DNA of 64,000 nt from Phormidesmis sp963789215 (GTDB lineage: Bacteria; Cyanobacteriota; Cyanobacteriia; Phormidesmidales; Phormidesmidaceae), in contig CAWBJY010000011.1 of assembly GCA_963789215.1 (NCBI GenBank), positions 992,001-1,056,000 of the forward strand, written 5' to 3'. The position numbers and the translations under genes were made by a program. Below are positions 43,227-52,205 of this stretch, piece after piece. How positions within the stretch are numbered: position 1 is the first letter of the stretch; the number at the start of each line of letters is the position of its first letter. Under the pieces are notes generated by a model. It saw nothing but the letters and a program-made list of their open reading frames with translations. It did no database searches and was not told where the DNA came from.

Positions 43227-44036
43227 TTATAGAATTACTTTTACCAGCGGCTCGAACTTCTCTACTAAATCTGGCCGTGTAACCAAGGTAGGAAAAGGGA
43301 ATGTGCTGTAGTCTTTTCCAACGGTTAAGGGAAAGGATGCTTTGCCATTGAGATTGACCCAGCTTGCACCCGCCGCCTGTGTAATCGCCCAAACAGCGGC
43401 AATATCCCAAATTTTCGGCGTCGCTTCTACCGCACCTAAACTGACGCCCGAGGCCACCGTGAGTAAGTTGTAGGTGGCGACACCCATCATTCTAATTTTG
43501 CAGGGAAAGGGCTTCTGTAAAACCTTCATGCTGCGAGCGCACAGACTAAAGAAGTGCGAGCCGGAAGGGACATCTGGTGCGGTATGGATGGCTTTGCTAT
43601 TGACGAAAGCGCCTGATGGCATTTCTAATCCCGATTCGCCGGGCCAGAATCCGTGAAAGTGTTCGCCGATAGATGGAATATAGACATGGCCGAAGACGGG
43701 GGTGCCTTTGTAGAGCAGGCCCAATGAGATGCCCCATAGCGGGATGCCGCGCGTAAAGTTGGTGGTGCCGTCGATTGGATCGATGACCCAGCACCAGTCG
43801 GTATTAGGAAAGGTGTGTTCGGCTTCTTCGCTGAGGACGCCGTGGTTGGGAAAGGTTTGATGGATGCGATCGCGCAGTTCTTGGTCAGACCATTTATCGT
43901 ATTGAGTAACTAGGCTACCGTCTGCTTTTTGTTCTGCCGTTGCCGAGCCGAATGCTTTGAGCAGATGCTCGCCGATTTCGTGGGTCATTGTTTGGGTGAA
44001 GTCGGTTACCTTGGCCCAAAAATCAGGAGAGGTCAT
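43227..44036 (-). CDS. Inositol monophosphatase family protein
   Basis: A 269-residue Mg-dependent phosphatase. The metal-binding motif WVIDPIDGTTNF is present, with the upstream acidic LSEEAEH and the downstream IWDIAAVWAI. Members of the family act on inositol-1-phosphate, fructose-1,6-bisphosphate, histidinol phosphate or PAP, and the exact substrate cannot be told. The start is ATG 44036. It is convergent with znuB. Confidence 0.9.
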   Translation of the reverse strand: MTSPDFWAKVTDFTQTMTHEIGEHLLKAFGSATAEQKADGSLVTQYDKWSDQELRDRIHQTFPNHGVLSEEAEHTFPNTDWCWVIDPIDGTTNFTRGIPLWGISLGLLYKGTPVFGHVYIPSIGEHFHGFWPGESGLEMPSGAFVNSKAIHTAPDVPSGSHFFSLCARSMKVLQKPFPCKIRMMGVATYNLLTVASGVSLGAVEATPKIWDIAAVWAITQAAGASWVNLNGKASFPLTVGKDYSTFPFPTLVTRPDLVEKFEPLVKVIL

Positions 44037-44080
44037 TGAGTAGTGTGTAATGAGTAATGAATTTGAAAGAGCGCGTTGGA

Positions 44081-45532
44081 CTAATCCATTTCGCTCTCTA
44101 GTGCGGCGGTGATAGCTCTTTTGGCATCGAGCTTGAACTCTTGAATGTCTACTTTACTGACAAAGGCGATCGCAACTAACATCCCGACGGCTTGCACAAT
44201 GAACACTAACGCGTAAGCAGGCAAAAGTTTATCTGGTGTAGGGGTTGTCATAGTGGCTGCGCCGGTCAGATTTTTGCCTAGCGACAGCAACCCGCCGCCT
44301 AGTAGCGTAGCGCTTCCTCGGGCCATTGCCTGTGCGAGTCCCCATGCGCCAATGAACGTTCCTGCGGTTTCAGCAGCCGTTAGATCAATCATCAGCAGGA
44401 TAGATCCGGTGGTGAGCAGCCCCGCAGCGAGGCCAAACAGGCCAACGGAGGCGCTAAGTAACAGCGGATTTGCGGTAAGGCCAACTGCTGCTAGCAACAG
44501 CAGACAGATCGCAGCCGCTAGACAGCCCACTTTGATGGTGCGTTTTTTGCCGAGCAGCGGCACCAAAAGAAATGCCGTGCAAACAATGCCCAACAGCGTT
44601 CCGCCTGCAAAGTAGCCGTTGAGCTGAGCGCTAGCCGAAATTGACATGCCAAATAGCTGGCTACCGTAGGGTTCTAAAATGGCGTCCTGGGTGAAGATGC
44701 TCAGGCTCAGAACGAGTAAAAAGCAGAAGAAAAAGCCAGTTTGACGGCTCGCACCTAGAATTTTGACGGCCTCTTTGAGCGTTAGACTGTCTTCTCTTCC
44801 GCTGGCTATCGAGCGTTGCTCTAGCAGGGAGTAGCGGCTTTCAATGCCGTACGTGCTGCCGACTGCGATCGCACAGACCAAAGCCGGTGCTATCACAAAC
44901 AGTCGATTAATTGGCCCGCGCAGCTCTGCTACAGAGGTTGCACCTTCTATCGAACCGGTAGTGGCCACTAGCAGCCCCACGCCTACTAAAATTCCGACCA
45001 TCAACATGCCCCAGCCAATACCCACTATCTTGGGCTGAGTTTTATCGTCTGAGACATCGACTAGCAGCGCGGTAAACGGCGTAGATGCTGCCGAGAGTGC
45101 CAGCCCGTAGCAGGCAAAAACAGCGGCGAGTAGCCCCACCCAAGGGTAGGCTTCAATCCCCCAGCCCGACTGCTCAATCGACTCTCCAATGCGCCAGATA
45201 ATTTGTACCGCGACAAACGCAGAGGCCCACATGCCCAAAATGCCGAGCCATATATAGCCGCTGCGATGATGGCCTAGCAGCGGTTTAGCATCAGACATTT
45301 GGCCGAACCACACGCGAGCAGGTGCCATAAATTGATGAACGGCGATCGCCCCTGCTGCCGCTAGCGCAGGCACCTTTAGCTCGGTGATCATGACTCGATT
45401 CAGCACGCCCAGCGTCAGCAAAGACATAATGCCCAGGCCCATATTGAATACGCCTAGACGAAACATGGTCAGTAGGCCAATTTGAGGGATATCTGAGGGG
45501 TTTGATATGGCAGGGATGTTGCTGCTTGCCAT
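44081..45532 (-). CDS. PucC/LhaA-type BCD-family transporter
   Basis: A 483-residue membrane protein with about 12 segments. The N-terminal IGLLTMFRLGVFNMGLGIMS, VPALAAAGAIAVHQFMAPARVWFGQMSDAKP and GHHRSGYIW are characteristic of the bacteriochlorophyll delivery (PucC/LhaA) branch of MFS. Members are linked to light-harvesting or chlorophyll-binding protein assembly. The start is ATG 45532. It lies 45 bases from the IMPase gene in the same direction, with no functional link evident. Confidence 0.88.
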   Translation of the reverse strand: MASSNIPAISNPSDIPQIGLLTMFRLGVFNMGLGIMSLLTLGVLNRVMITELKVPALAAAGAIAVHQFMAPARVWFGQMSDAKPLLGHHRSGYIWLGILGMWASAFVAVQIIWRIGESIEQSGWGIEAYPWVGLLAAVFACYGLALSAASTPFTALLVDVSDDKTQPKIVGIGWGMLMVGILVGVGLLVATTGSIEGATSVAELRGPINRLFVIAPALVCAIAVGSTYGIESRYSLLEQRSIASGREDSLTLKEAVKILGASRQTGFFFCFLLVLSLSIFTQDAILEPYGSQLFGMSISASAQLNGYFAGGTLLGIVCTAFLLVPLLGKKRTIKVGCLAAAICLLLLAAVGLTANPLLLSASVGLFGLAAGLLTTGSILLMIDLTAAETAGTFIGAWGLAQAMARGSATLLGGGLLSLGKNLTGAATMTTPTPDKLLPAYALVFIVQAVGMLVAIAFVSKVDIQEFKLDAKRAITAALESEMD

Positions 45533-45635
45533 GGGCGATGTTCTCTACTGTCTACGGCTGGTAATAGCATAGGGGATTGTACAAGCGTGACCCAAAAAAT
45601 ATGGCGATCGCACAAGTCACCTGGAAAATTAACCC

Positions 45636-45666
45636 AAAAAAACGGACGACCACAAAGGATCGTCCG
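45636..45666 (-). terminator. Terminator of hsp20
   Basis: CGGACGA (45643-45649) and TCGTCCG (45660-45666) form a 7-bp stem. On the minus strand it is followed by a T-run (A-run at 45636-45642), about 100 bases past the hsp20 stop. Confidence 0.8.
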
Positions 45667-45768
45667 CTAGCTATGTACCTAAAATCGTTGTCTTAACAGA
45701 TCTCTGTCTAGAAGATCTCTAGTGAAAATCGCAGATGAGCTGAGCGTCGCCAGTGAGCTTATTTGACC

Positions 45769-46290
45769 TCAGCTTTGTTTGGCATCAGCTTTGGCATCAG
45801 TGTTGCCTTCGTTAGAAGCTGTTGCTTCAGTTGTTTCGGCGATCGCCGGCTGCGTACCCGCTACGTTCACTTTCACAACTTTGTTGCGCTCATCTTCAGC
45901 TTTGGGCAAAGTAACGACCAAAATGCCTGCTTCGTAGTCAGCGCTTACGCCTTTAGGGTCGATAGCGACGGGTAAGGAGACAACGCGGCGGAAAGAACCG
46001 TAGCGGAACTCATTGCGACGTAGGGTTTCGCCTTCTGCCAACGTGGGCGCTAAGCGATTGCCAGCGATCGCCACTACTTCGCGGCTAGCCTGGATGTCGA
46101 TCTCTTCGGCGTTCACGCCAGGGAGCTGTACCTGTAGCGTTAGCGCTTCTTCGGTTTCGATTAGCGTGGCCGCTGGTGTCCAGGGAGTGTTAGCGGTTTC
46201 TACACCCGAAAACTCTTCAAAGAGCTGATCGAGCTGTTGTTTAACGGTGTTCATTTCTTGGAAAGGTTGCCAATAACGACGAACAATCAT
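45769..46290 (-). CDS. hspA: Small heat shock protein, Hsp20/alpha-crystallin family
   Basis: A 173-residue chaperone that binds unfolding proteins. The alpha-crystallin domain runs about residues 45-145 with LQVQLPGVNAEEIDIQASRE and the conserved end GILVVTLPKAEDE. The tail is Ala/Thr/Glu-rich. ATG 46290 is chosen (MIVRRYWQPFQEM) because GGAG precedes it at the right distance; the frame upstream is not conserved. GGAG can pair with CTCC next to the start, a possible heat-sensing hairpin. A terminator follows. Confidence 0.92.
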   Translation of the reverse strand: MIVRRYWQPFQEMNTVKQQLDQLFEEFSGVETANTPWTPAATLIETEEALTLQVQLPGVNAEEIDIQASREVVAIAGNRLAPTLAEGETLRRNEFRYGSFRRVVSLPVAIDPKGVSADYEAGILVVTLPKAEDERNKVVKVNVAGTQPAIAETTEATASNEGNTDAKADAKQS

Positions 46291-46301
46291 GGAGTATCTC
46301 C
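46291..46301 (-). promoter_or_regulatory. Hairpin hiding the hsp20 ribosome-binding site
   Basis: On the minus strand GGAG (the Shine-Dalgarno sequence) is followed by ATA and CTCC directly before ATG. A 4-bp hairpin would block ribosome access at low temperature. Simple RNA thermometers of this kind control hsp17 in Synechocystis. The stem is short, so this is tentative. Confidence 0.4.
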
Positions 46302-46557
46302 GAATCACGATGTCCTTATCATGCCAACTGGAGGAGGTCGTAGACAGTGGCGCAAACCTCACCCGCTGGTAGAGGATGCCGATATTCGGTAGGGTTCGGT
46401 TTTCAGGGCCTTACAGCGATTTTGAACAGGATTGAACGCGACCTTTCGATGCGACTTAAATGGCTGCTCTTTTTGGGGACGGCTCACTCAAAAGAAGGAG
46501 TGCACAGCATTTTTAGCTCGCGATAATAAAGCCAATCTTTGTTTATCTTTTCTAGCT

Positions 46558-47343
46558 ATGGCAACAGCGTTAATTACAGGGGCGTCTAGCGGTATTGGCT
46601 TAGAGCTGGCTAAAGTATTTGCCAAAACTGGCCACGACGTTATTTTGGTTGCGCGTAGCGAGGATAAGCTGCAAGCCCTCAGCGACGAATTATCGAAGGC
46701 GCACGGCATTCAATCTACGGTGTTTAGCTATGATCTGACTGAGCGATCTGCACCCCAGTCTTTGTTCGACCAGGTGCAGCAGAATGGACTAACGGTTGAT
46801 GTGCTGGTGAACAACGCGGGCTATGGCGACTATGGTGAGTTTGCTAAAGCCGACTGGGACAAGCTTGAAGGCATGATTCTATTAAACGTGCTGGCGCTTA
46901 CTCACTTGACTAAGCTGTTTTTGCCTGGCATGGTTCAGCGCGGCTCAGGTAAAGTTCTTAACGTCTCGTCTACGGCGGCTTTTCAACCAGGGCCAATGAT
47001 GGCGGTTTACTTTGCGACTAAGGCTTATGTGCTTTCGTTTAGTGAGGCGATCGCAGCCGAAACCGAAGATCAAGGTATTAACGTGACGGTGCTTTGTCCT
47101 GGCCCTACCCAGTCGGACTTTATTGAGACTGCCAATATGAATCAGGCAGCGTTTGCTAATAAAGCTACAGAAGACAAGCTGCCGACCGCTGCTGAGGTTG
47201 CTCAGTTTGGCTACGACGCGCTTCAATCGGGACAGGTCGTTGCTGTACATGGGTTAGCCAATAAACTGATGACCTTTTCTACTCGCCTTGCCCCGCGATC
47301 GCTCATTCGTAAGGGCGTCAAGCAGTTTATGTCGTCTGACTAA
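46558..47343 (+). CDS. Short-chain dehydrogenase/reductase
   Basis: A 261-residue SDR with all catalytic parts: TGASSGIG for NADP binding, NNAG, the Ser in NVSSTAAF and the Tyr-x3-Lys in YFATKAYV. It resembles the DltE/YqjQ-type classical SDR group. The substrate is unknown. ATG 46558 is chosen so that the Rossmann motif sits at residue 9; the frame upstream shows no conservation. Downstream bases after the stop carry another imperfect direct repeat. Confidence 0.92.
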   Translation: MATALITGASSGIGLELAKVFAKTGHDVILVARSEDKLQALSDELSKAHGIQSTVFSYDLTERSAPQSLFDQVQQNGLTVDVLVNNAGYGDYGEFAKADWDKLEGMILLNVLALTHLTKLFLPGMVQRGSGKVLNVSSTAAFQPGPMMAVYFATKAYVLSFSEAIAAETEDQGINVTVLCPGPTQSDFIETANMNQAAFANKATEDKLPTAAEVAQFGYDALQSGQVVAVHGLANKLMTFSTRLAPRSLIRKGVKQFMSSD

Positions 47344-47373
47344 ATCTAAAGACAAATTAAATTAAAGACGAAC

Positions 47374-47748
47374 TTAACGCCAGGGTAACCGCACCCGAAA
47401 AGAGATCGAGTCGTCCGAGCGGTCCGTTCCTTTTGAACTAGTGTTTAAGCTCTTATCTAAGGTTCTATCTAAGCTCTTAGCATCTGACTGTCCGGCTTTT
47501 GGCGGATTAGCTCTTGTTTGCAATGTATTTAACGAATCTACAGATTCTTCTAGTGCATTTTCCAAATTGCTCTTAGCCTCTTGTCGCTTCGGTAAGTGCC
47601 GGGCATTACTCGCGGCTGCTAATCCAAGTCCACCGAGTACCGTCCAATATCCAACTGGCTGCGAACTCCCTATTTGTAAGGCCCAATCCAGCAGCTCTAC
47701 ACTTACAAATAGCAGCCCAAATCCAACTAGCCAAACTCGTATCGTCAA
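47374..47748 (-). CDS. Small membrane protein with acidic tail
   Basis: A 124-residue protein not recognised. Two hydrophobic segments (about 5-25 and 33-47) are followed by a Ser/Asp/Lys-rich soluble tail. No ATG lies before the first segment, so TTG 47748 is the likely start. It converges on the SDR gene with 30 bases between. No function is indicated. Confidence 0.5.
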   Translation of the reverse strand: MTIRVWLVGFGLLFVSVELLDWALQIGSSQPVGYWTVLGGLGLAAASNARHLPKRQEAKSNLENALEESVDSLNTLQTRANPPKAGQSDAKSLDRTLDKSLNTSSKGTDRSDDSISFRVRLPWR

Positions 47749-47949
47749 AAGCTGCCTGCCTTAGCTGTTCGCCCGAAAACACCTACCCAAAACTGCTGAC
47801 TAAAGATGCTAGCGGAGTCCTGGTAATTTAACACCTTGCAAGCGAGTATTCCGATTATCTATACGGCAATAACCCAAGTGGATTCCCCAAAAAAGGCGAG
47901 CTGAGCGCTAAAGTAAGAAGATACCTTATCCTGCACAAACCCAGCCGCT

Positions 47950-48762
47950 GTGAAGTTTAAATCTGACAATTTCAAAGGTCTTACACTGCTTTCTAGTCGC
48001 GAAATAGAGGCCATGCGACCAGCCTGTCGTCTAAGTTTCGAACTACTAGATTACCTCGCGCCGATGGTGAAGCCGGGAATCAGTACATTAGAGCTAAACG
48101 ACGCGGCTGAAGAATGGACTCAGCAGCACGGGGCGATTAGTGCGCCTTTGGGCTATCCGGGTGCGCAAGGCGCGATGGACTTTCCGAAGTCTATCTGCAC
48201 TAGCGTGAATGATGTGGTGTGTCACGGCATTCCGAGCAAAAAAGAAATATTGCAAGAAGGCGACATCATCAATATTGACGTTACACCGTTTTATCAGGGC
48301 TACCACGGCGATAGTTCCCGTACCTTCTTAGTGGGTGAGGTTGCACCAGAAGCGCGGCGATTGGTAGAGGTGACTGAACGGGCGCTGTGGGTCGGAATTG
48401 AAGCGGTTAAAGTGGGCGGACGCGTAGGCGATATTGGCGCGGCTATTCAAGAATATGCTGAAGGTGAGGGCTTTTCGGTCGTGCGAGATTTTGTCGGCCA
48501 TGGCGTTCATCGTACGTTCCATGCGGAGCCTCAAATCCCTCACTATGGCGTTTCAGGCAAAGGCAAAAAAATTCGCCCAGGGATGGTTTTCACTATCGAA
48601 CCTATGTTGAATGAGGGGACGTATGAGGTGGAGCTGCTAGACGATCAGTGGACGGCGGTTACTCAAGACGGACAGCTTTCGGCTCAGTTTGAACATACTT
48701 TAGCGGTCACAAAATCAGGCGTAGAGGTGCTGACTAAAATGCCTGCGCTCGTGATGGCTTAG
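47950..48762 (+). CDS. map: Methionine aminopeptidase
   Basis: A 270-residue type I methionine aminopeptidase that removes the initiator methionine. The metal ligands are visible in INIDVTPFYQGYHGDSSRTF (two Asp), GHGVHRTFH (His), FTIEPM (Glu) and SAQFEHTLAVT (Glu). The substrate His is in VCHGIPS. Start GTG 47950 gives a normal N-terminus and no ATG is available before the conserved core. Cyanobacteria usually have several copies. Confidence 0.95.
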   Translation: MKFKSDNFKGLTLLSSREIEAMRPACRLSFELLDYLAPMVKPGISTLELNDAAEEWTQQHGAISAPLGYPGAQGAMDFPKSICTSVNDVVCHGIPSKKEILQEGDIINIDVTPFYQGYHGDSSRTFLVGEVAPEARRLVEVTERALWVGIEAVKVGGRVGDIGAAIQEYAEGEGFSVVRDFVGHGVHRTFHAEPQIPHYGVSGKGKKIRPGMVFTIEPMLNEGTYEVELLDDQWTAVTQDGQLSAQFEHTLAVTKSGVEVLTKMPALVMA

Positions 48763-48802
48763 AGGTGAGGTATCTCGTCTGCTAGAAAACAGATGTCGGT
48801 CT

Positions 48803-49270
48803 TTAATATTCGTCTTCTAGCATAGACATTAGAATCATCGACTCGTAGCCTGTAGGCGTCCTAAATCCGTCGCGGATAATGCCTTCTACTACGAAGCCTT
48901 CGCTTGCGTATAGTCCTTTTGCTCTGTGGTTGCGCTCTAGCACATCTAGCCATAGACGGTGGTGCCCTAGCTGCTCAAAGGTGAAGGCTTTGATCTGGCG
49001 CAGAACCTGTCTCCCGTAACCCTGGTCTTTCTCTACGACGACTATCCGACGAATTTCTAGCGAGCGATGCGGACTGGTTACGCCTGCAAGAATGGTGTAG
49101 CCAATTGTGCGTTGGTCTAGCTTTACTACAAAGTGGGCGTAGTCGGCTGAGGCGATCGCCTGCTCATGCCAAGAGCGATCGCACTGCGTAACGTAAGGTG
49201 CATTGTCCGCATGGCTTTCAGCGGCAAGTACAAAAGGCAGATCGGCAAGTTGGGTAGGGCGTAATTTCAT
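48803..49270 (-). CDS. GNAT-family N-acetyltransferase
   Basis: A 155-residue protein of the RimJ/RimL-like GNAT group. The acetyl-CoA motif is EIRRIVVVEKDQGYGRQVLR and the later RLWLDVLERNHRAKGLYAS matches the second core motif. It would acetylate an amine on a protein or small molecule; the substrate is unknown. The start is ATG 49270. Convergent with map. Confidence 0.88.
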   Translation of the reverse strand: MKLRPTQLADLPFVLAAESHADNAPYVTQCDRSWHEQAIASADYAHFVVKLDQRTIGYTILAGVTSPHRSLEIRRIVVVEKDQGYGRQVLRQIKAFTFEQLGHHRLWLDVLERNHRAKGLYASEGFVVEGIIRDGFRTPTGYESMILMSMLEDEY

Positions 49271-49548
49271 AGGTGACTTGGCGGCGCGCTCAATTTATGT
49301 CACTGCTTGGGTCATTGACCCGCCGCTAAACAGGGTATAAGTTTTTACTACGGCAATTTTTCTACTTCTTAATTTTATAAAAGCTAGTTTAGCTACGTTT
49401 CTTTTTACGTCTTTTTTATTGACAGTTGTCGAAGCTTCGCAAAGTTATTGATTTATCTGTATTCCTTTTTCTGTAGGTTTTGAGCGGCGATTCCTGGCGC
49501 GATCGCCGCTTATCAGTTCTGCCCGTTGTCACTGTCTTTCTTTAGCGT

Positions 49549-50319
49549 ATGCGTTTAGAAAATAAGGTTGCACTGGTGACCAGTTGCCGGTCTAGTCTTT
49601 GCGTTGAGATAGCGCAGCGGCTAGCAGCGGCTGGGGCCAAAGTCATGATCTGCGGACGCAGTGCGCCTCAAGGGCGCGAGACGGTGCGACAGATTCAGCG
49701 GTGTGGCGGACGGGCCAGCTTTGTCCTAGCTGATGTCGGTGTTTTGGTTGATGTTCAAGCGGCGATCGATGAAACGATTGCAACCTATGGTCGTTTGGAT
49801 ATCTTACTGAATCATATTAGCGGTGACTATGCTCAAGACAGTGAGCTAGCAGATGTTTCCGAATCAACATGGGAGCGCATTGTAGAGTCGGCGCTCAAGG
49901 GAACGTTTTTTTGCTGCCAGTATGCACTGCCTTTTTTACAACAGTCGAGTGGCACTATTATCAACGTGGTGAGGCAGTCTTCGGCGCTACGCTTTAGCGC
50001 TGTTACTACGATTTGCCAGGGGGGCGTAGCGGCTATGACTAGTGCGATCGCGCAGCAGTATACGGTTCAGTCAGTCACCGCCAACATGATTTGGGTCAAA
50101 CCGTTTAATTCCCCGAAGTTCAACGTCGAGCCGCTGGCTGGAAAAGTAGCCCACGTGCCCGAACCTATTCGCCCAGCCGCCGTGAGCACTGAGGCAACGA
50201 GTCCAGCGCTACCCGTGATCTCATCTGATTTTGCGGATGCGGCTACGGCTGTGCTGTATCTGGCTTCGCGCAGTTCGACGATTCAAGGCTCTATGCTAGT
50301 AGTCTCCGAAAGCCGCTAG
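49549..50319 (+). CDS. SDR-fold pseudoenzyme
   Basis: A 256-residue protein that aligns along its length with short-chain dehydrogenases (MRLENKVALVT, ADVGVLVDVQAAIDE, GRLDILLNHISG, GGVAAMTSAIA). Every functional site is changed: TGxxxGIG reads TSCRSSLC, NNAG reads NHIS, the Ser site reads VVRQSS, and Tyr-x3-Lys reads Thr-x3-Gln. It should not bind NAD(P) or catalyse the usual reaction, so a structural or regulatory role is likely. The ATG at 49549 is the natural start. Its last four bases overlap the convergent acidic protein gene. Confidence 0.85.
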   Translation: MRLENKVALVTSCRSSLCVEIAQRLAAAGAKVMICGRSAPQGRETVRQIQRCGGRASFVLADVGVLVDVQAAIDETIATYGRLDILLNHISGDYAQDSELADVSESTWERIVESALKGTFFCCQYALPFLQQSSGTIINVVRQSSALRFSAVTTICQGGVAAMTSAIAQQYTVQSVTANMIWVKPFNSPKFNVEPLAGKVAHVPEPIRPAAVSTEATSPALPVISSDFADAATAVLYLASRSSTIQGSMLVVSESR

Positions 50320-50987
50320 TTTTCTTCGCTTTTGTCCTCTTCGCTTTCGTCTTCCTCGCCGTCTTCGTCTTCTATAACTTCGTACTCACCCGCCCAAACG
50401 GCAGTTAGTAAGGCAAGTCCAGTTTGCGTTAGCTCGGCATCTTCACCTACAAAGCTAACGTCATCAATTTCGCCGCCTGCTGCTTCGATGAGGTCTTGCA
50501 TCCACAGGTGACAAGGCGCCGCTCGTCCTCTTAATAGCGTTTCAAGTCGGATTTGCTTGGATAGCGGTAGTTGCCTTTGCAACAGTACGTATATCGGTAC
50601 ATAGGTGCGCTGCTCTACGCCTTCTAAAATTTGCTGTAGATACCAGGTGGTCTGCTCTGCGGGCAGCTCGTCTAATCGCCGAGTGATGCGGTCTAAAATG
50701 CGAGTAACAAAGTCTACGCCCAGATAATTGTTGATATGCTCAGCCGCTAGCTCTGGGGCGACTTCTACTCGCTCGCTGATGGCGGCCCAGTCTACTTCGG
50801 GGTAAGCGGCCCTAAGCTTTTCGAAGGCGCGATCGCTAATTTGAGCGGCCCCCGTTTGCATATCATACGAAAAATCATCACCTGGTTTTGCGCCTGCTTT
50901 TACCAGCATTCTGAAGAGTTCAATGCCACTGTTGTCGCTCTCTTCCGGGTCGAAGTCCCCTTCTCCTAGTCTGCGATTATCGGTCAT
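50316..50987 (-). CDS. Acidic hypothetical protein, 223 residues
   Basis: Not recognised. The protein is soluble and helical, with LAAEHINNYLGVDFVTRILDRITRRLDELPAEQTTW in separate helices and a very acidic C-terminal tail (EDEDGEEDESEED). It may be a conserved cyanobacterial protein but no family name can be given. The gene ends four bases inside the convergent SDR-like gene. The start is ATG 50987. Confidence 0.7.
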   Translation of the reverse strand: MTDNRRLGEGDFDPEESDNSGIELFRMLVKAGAKPGDDFSYDMQTGAAQISDRAFEKLRAAYPEVDWAAISERVEVAPELAAEHINNYLGVDFVTRILDRITRRLDELPAEQTTWYLQQILEGVEQRTYVPIYVLLQRQLPLSKQIRLETLLRGRAAPCHLWMQDLIEAAGGEIDDVSFVGEDAELTQTGLALLTAVWAGEYEVIEDEDGEEDESEEDKSEEN

Positions 50988-51014
50988 GCGATCGCCCCTT
51001 TTCTACCCGCTACA

Positions 51015-51059
51015 CTGGCTTTCTAACCTGGCTTTCTCATCTGGCTTTCTCATCTGGCT
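51015..51059. repeat. 13-bp tandem repeat, 3.5 copies
   Basis: CTGGCTTTCTAAC (51015-51027), CTGGCTTTCTCAT (51028-51040 and 51041-51053) and a partial CTGGCT follow one another. The array lies just 3' of the minus-strand glycosyltransferase stop at 51087. Confidence 0.9.
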
Positions 51060-51086
51060 CTGCGTTTTAGTCTACTGACCGGTCTT

Positions 51087-52043
51087 CTATTTGGCCTCTA
51101 GCTGTTTAGTTTCCTGGTGGGCTGCGTAAACGGCGTTAACGTTATACCAATTTAAAAATACGCGGCTTAGCTCCTGCGAAATTTGCGGATAACCTTTGTC
51201 GATTAGCCACTTTAGCGCTGGGCCTAGGGTCTTCTCATTGAGCAGTCCGCCTAAAGATAACCCTCCCCACAGTACTCTGTGCAGCCAGGTCATCTGAATC
51301 ATCAGCCGTACGTCTAGCGTAGGATGCTTTTGATAAAATACGACGCCCATTCGCGCTCGCTGAATCTCTTTGTCAATCAGCTCTGGCAGCTCCTCAACCG
51401 AAAAAGCAGGATGCCAGTGATAGCCAACGGCCTCCGGGCATTTGATCAGCGAGAGACCGTTGTTCTTTAGCCGAACGCCCAGCTCTAGATCTTCCCAGCC
51501 ATACTGCGTAAACTGAGCGTCGAACAGGCCCGCTTCTAGCAGCCATTTTTTGGCGATCGCCACATTTCCCGTCGCAAAAAACGCCCGCGAATAGTCAGTT
51601 ACCTTAAACGGTTCGGACGTGGGCTTGTCAAAGTTACAGGTGTTAACCACTCGGCCATAGGTGAAAACGCGCTCGTTGCCCTGCCTGTAGGCTTTGTTAA
51701 GGGCATCGGCGTGGTATTGCAAGAAGCCGTCTAGCACGACCAGATCGCTGTCGATAAAGATAATGGTGTCGCCTTCGGCCTTTTGCACGCCCAAGTTACG
51801 AGCGATCGCGGCTCCTTCATGATTTTGCTCATATAGCTTCACATGCGAAAACTCGTCGGCATTCGCCTGTAGCCATTCCACCGTGCCATCGGTAGACCCA
51901 TCGTCTACTAGCACAATCTCGTAGCCCGCTACTCCGCTATCTGCTCGCAGCACCTGGCTTTCCATTGCCCGCAGACATTTCTCTAAAATTGGCTGGCGAT
52001 TATAGGTCGGAATGACAACGCTGAAAAACATAGCAGCCCGCAT
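51087..52043 (-). CDS. Glycosyltransferase family 2
   Basis: A 318-residue GT-A fold enzyme. The nucleotide-sugar site starts FSVVIPTYNRQPILEKCL and continues with VLVDDGSTDGT; the metal-binding DxD is in IIFIDSDLVV, and the acceptor side has WEDLELGVRL. It would transfer a sugar to a cell-surface polysaccharide or lipid; the acceptor is unknown. Either ATG 52043 or ATG 52031 may be the start. No other envelope genes lie near. Confidence 0.9.
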   Translation of the reverse strand: MRAAMFFSVVIPTYNRQPILEKCLRAMESQVLRADSGVAGYEIVLVDDGSTDGTVEWLQANADEFSHVKLYEQNHEGAAIARNLGVQKAEGDTIIFIDSDLVVLDGFLQYHADALNKAYRQGNERVFTYGRVVNTCNFDKPTSEPFKVTDYSRAFFATGNVAIAKKWLLEAGLFDAQFTQYGWEDLELGVRLKNNGLSLIKCPEAVGYHWHPAFSVEELPELIDKEIQRARMGVVFYQKHPTLDVRLMIQMTWLHRVLWGGLSLGGLLNEKTLGPALKWLIDKGYPQISQELSRVFLNWYNVNAVYAAHQETKQLEAK

Positions 52044-52205
52044 AGAAAGAGACTATTGTAACAAGCCCGCAGAAGGCCAGCAAAGTGAGCTATCTATTCT
52101 CAGCCCATATCGCGAGATTTCTTTCAGCTATCTGTGGACTTCTCGCTGCTCACATAGCCTGCAATAATATGTAGCTGATCACTTCATATTCGGACAAAGA
52201 CAGCT

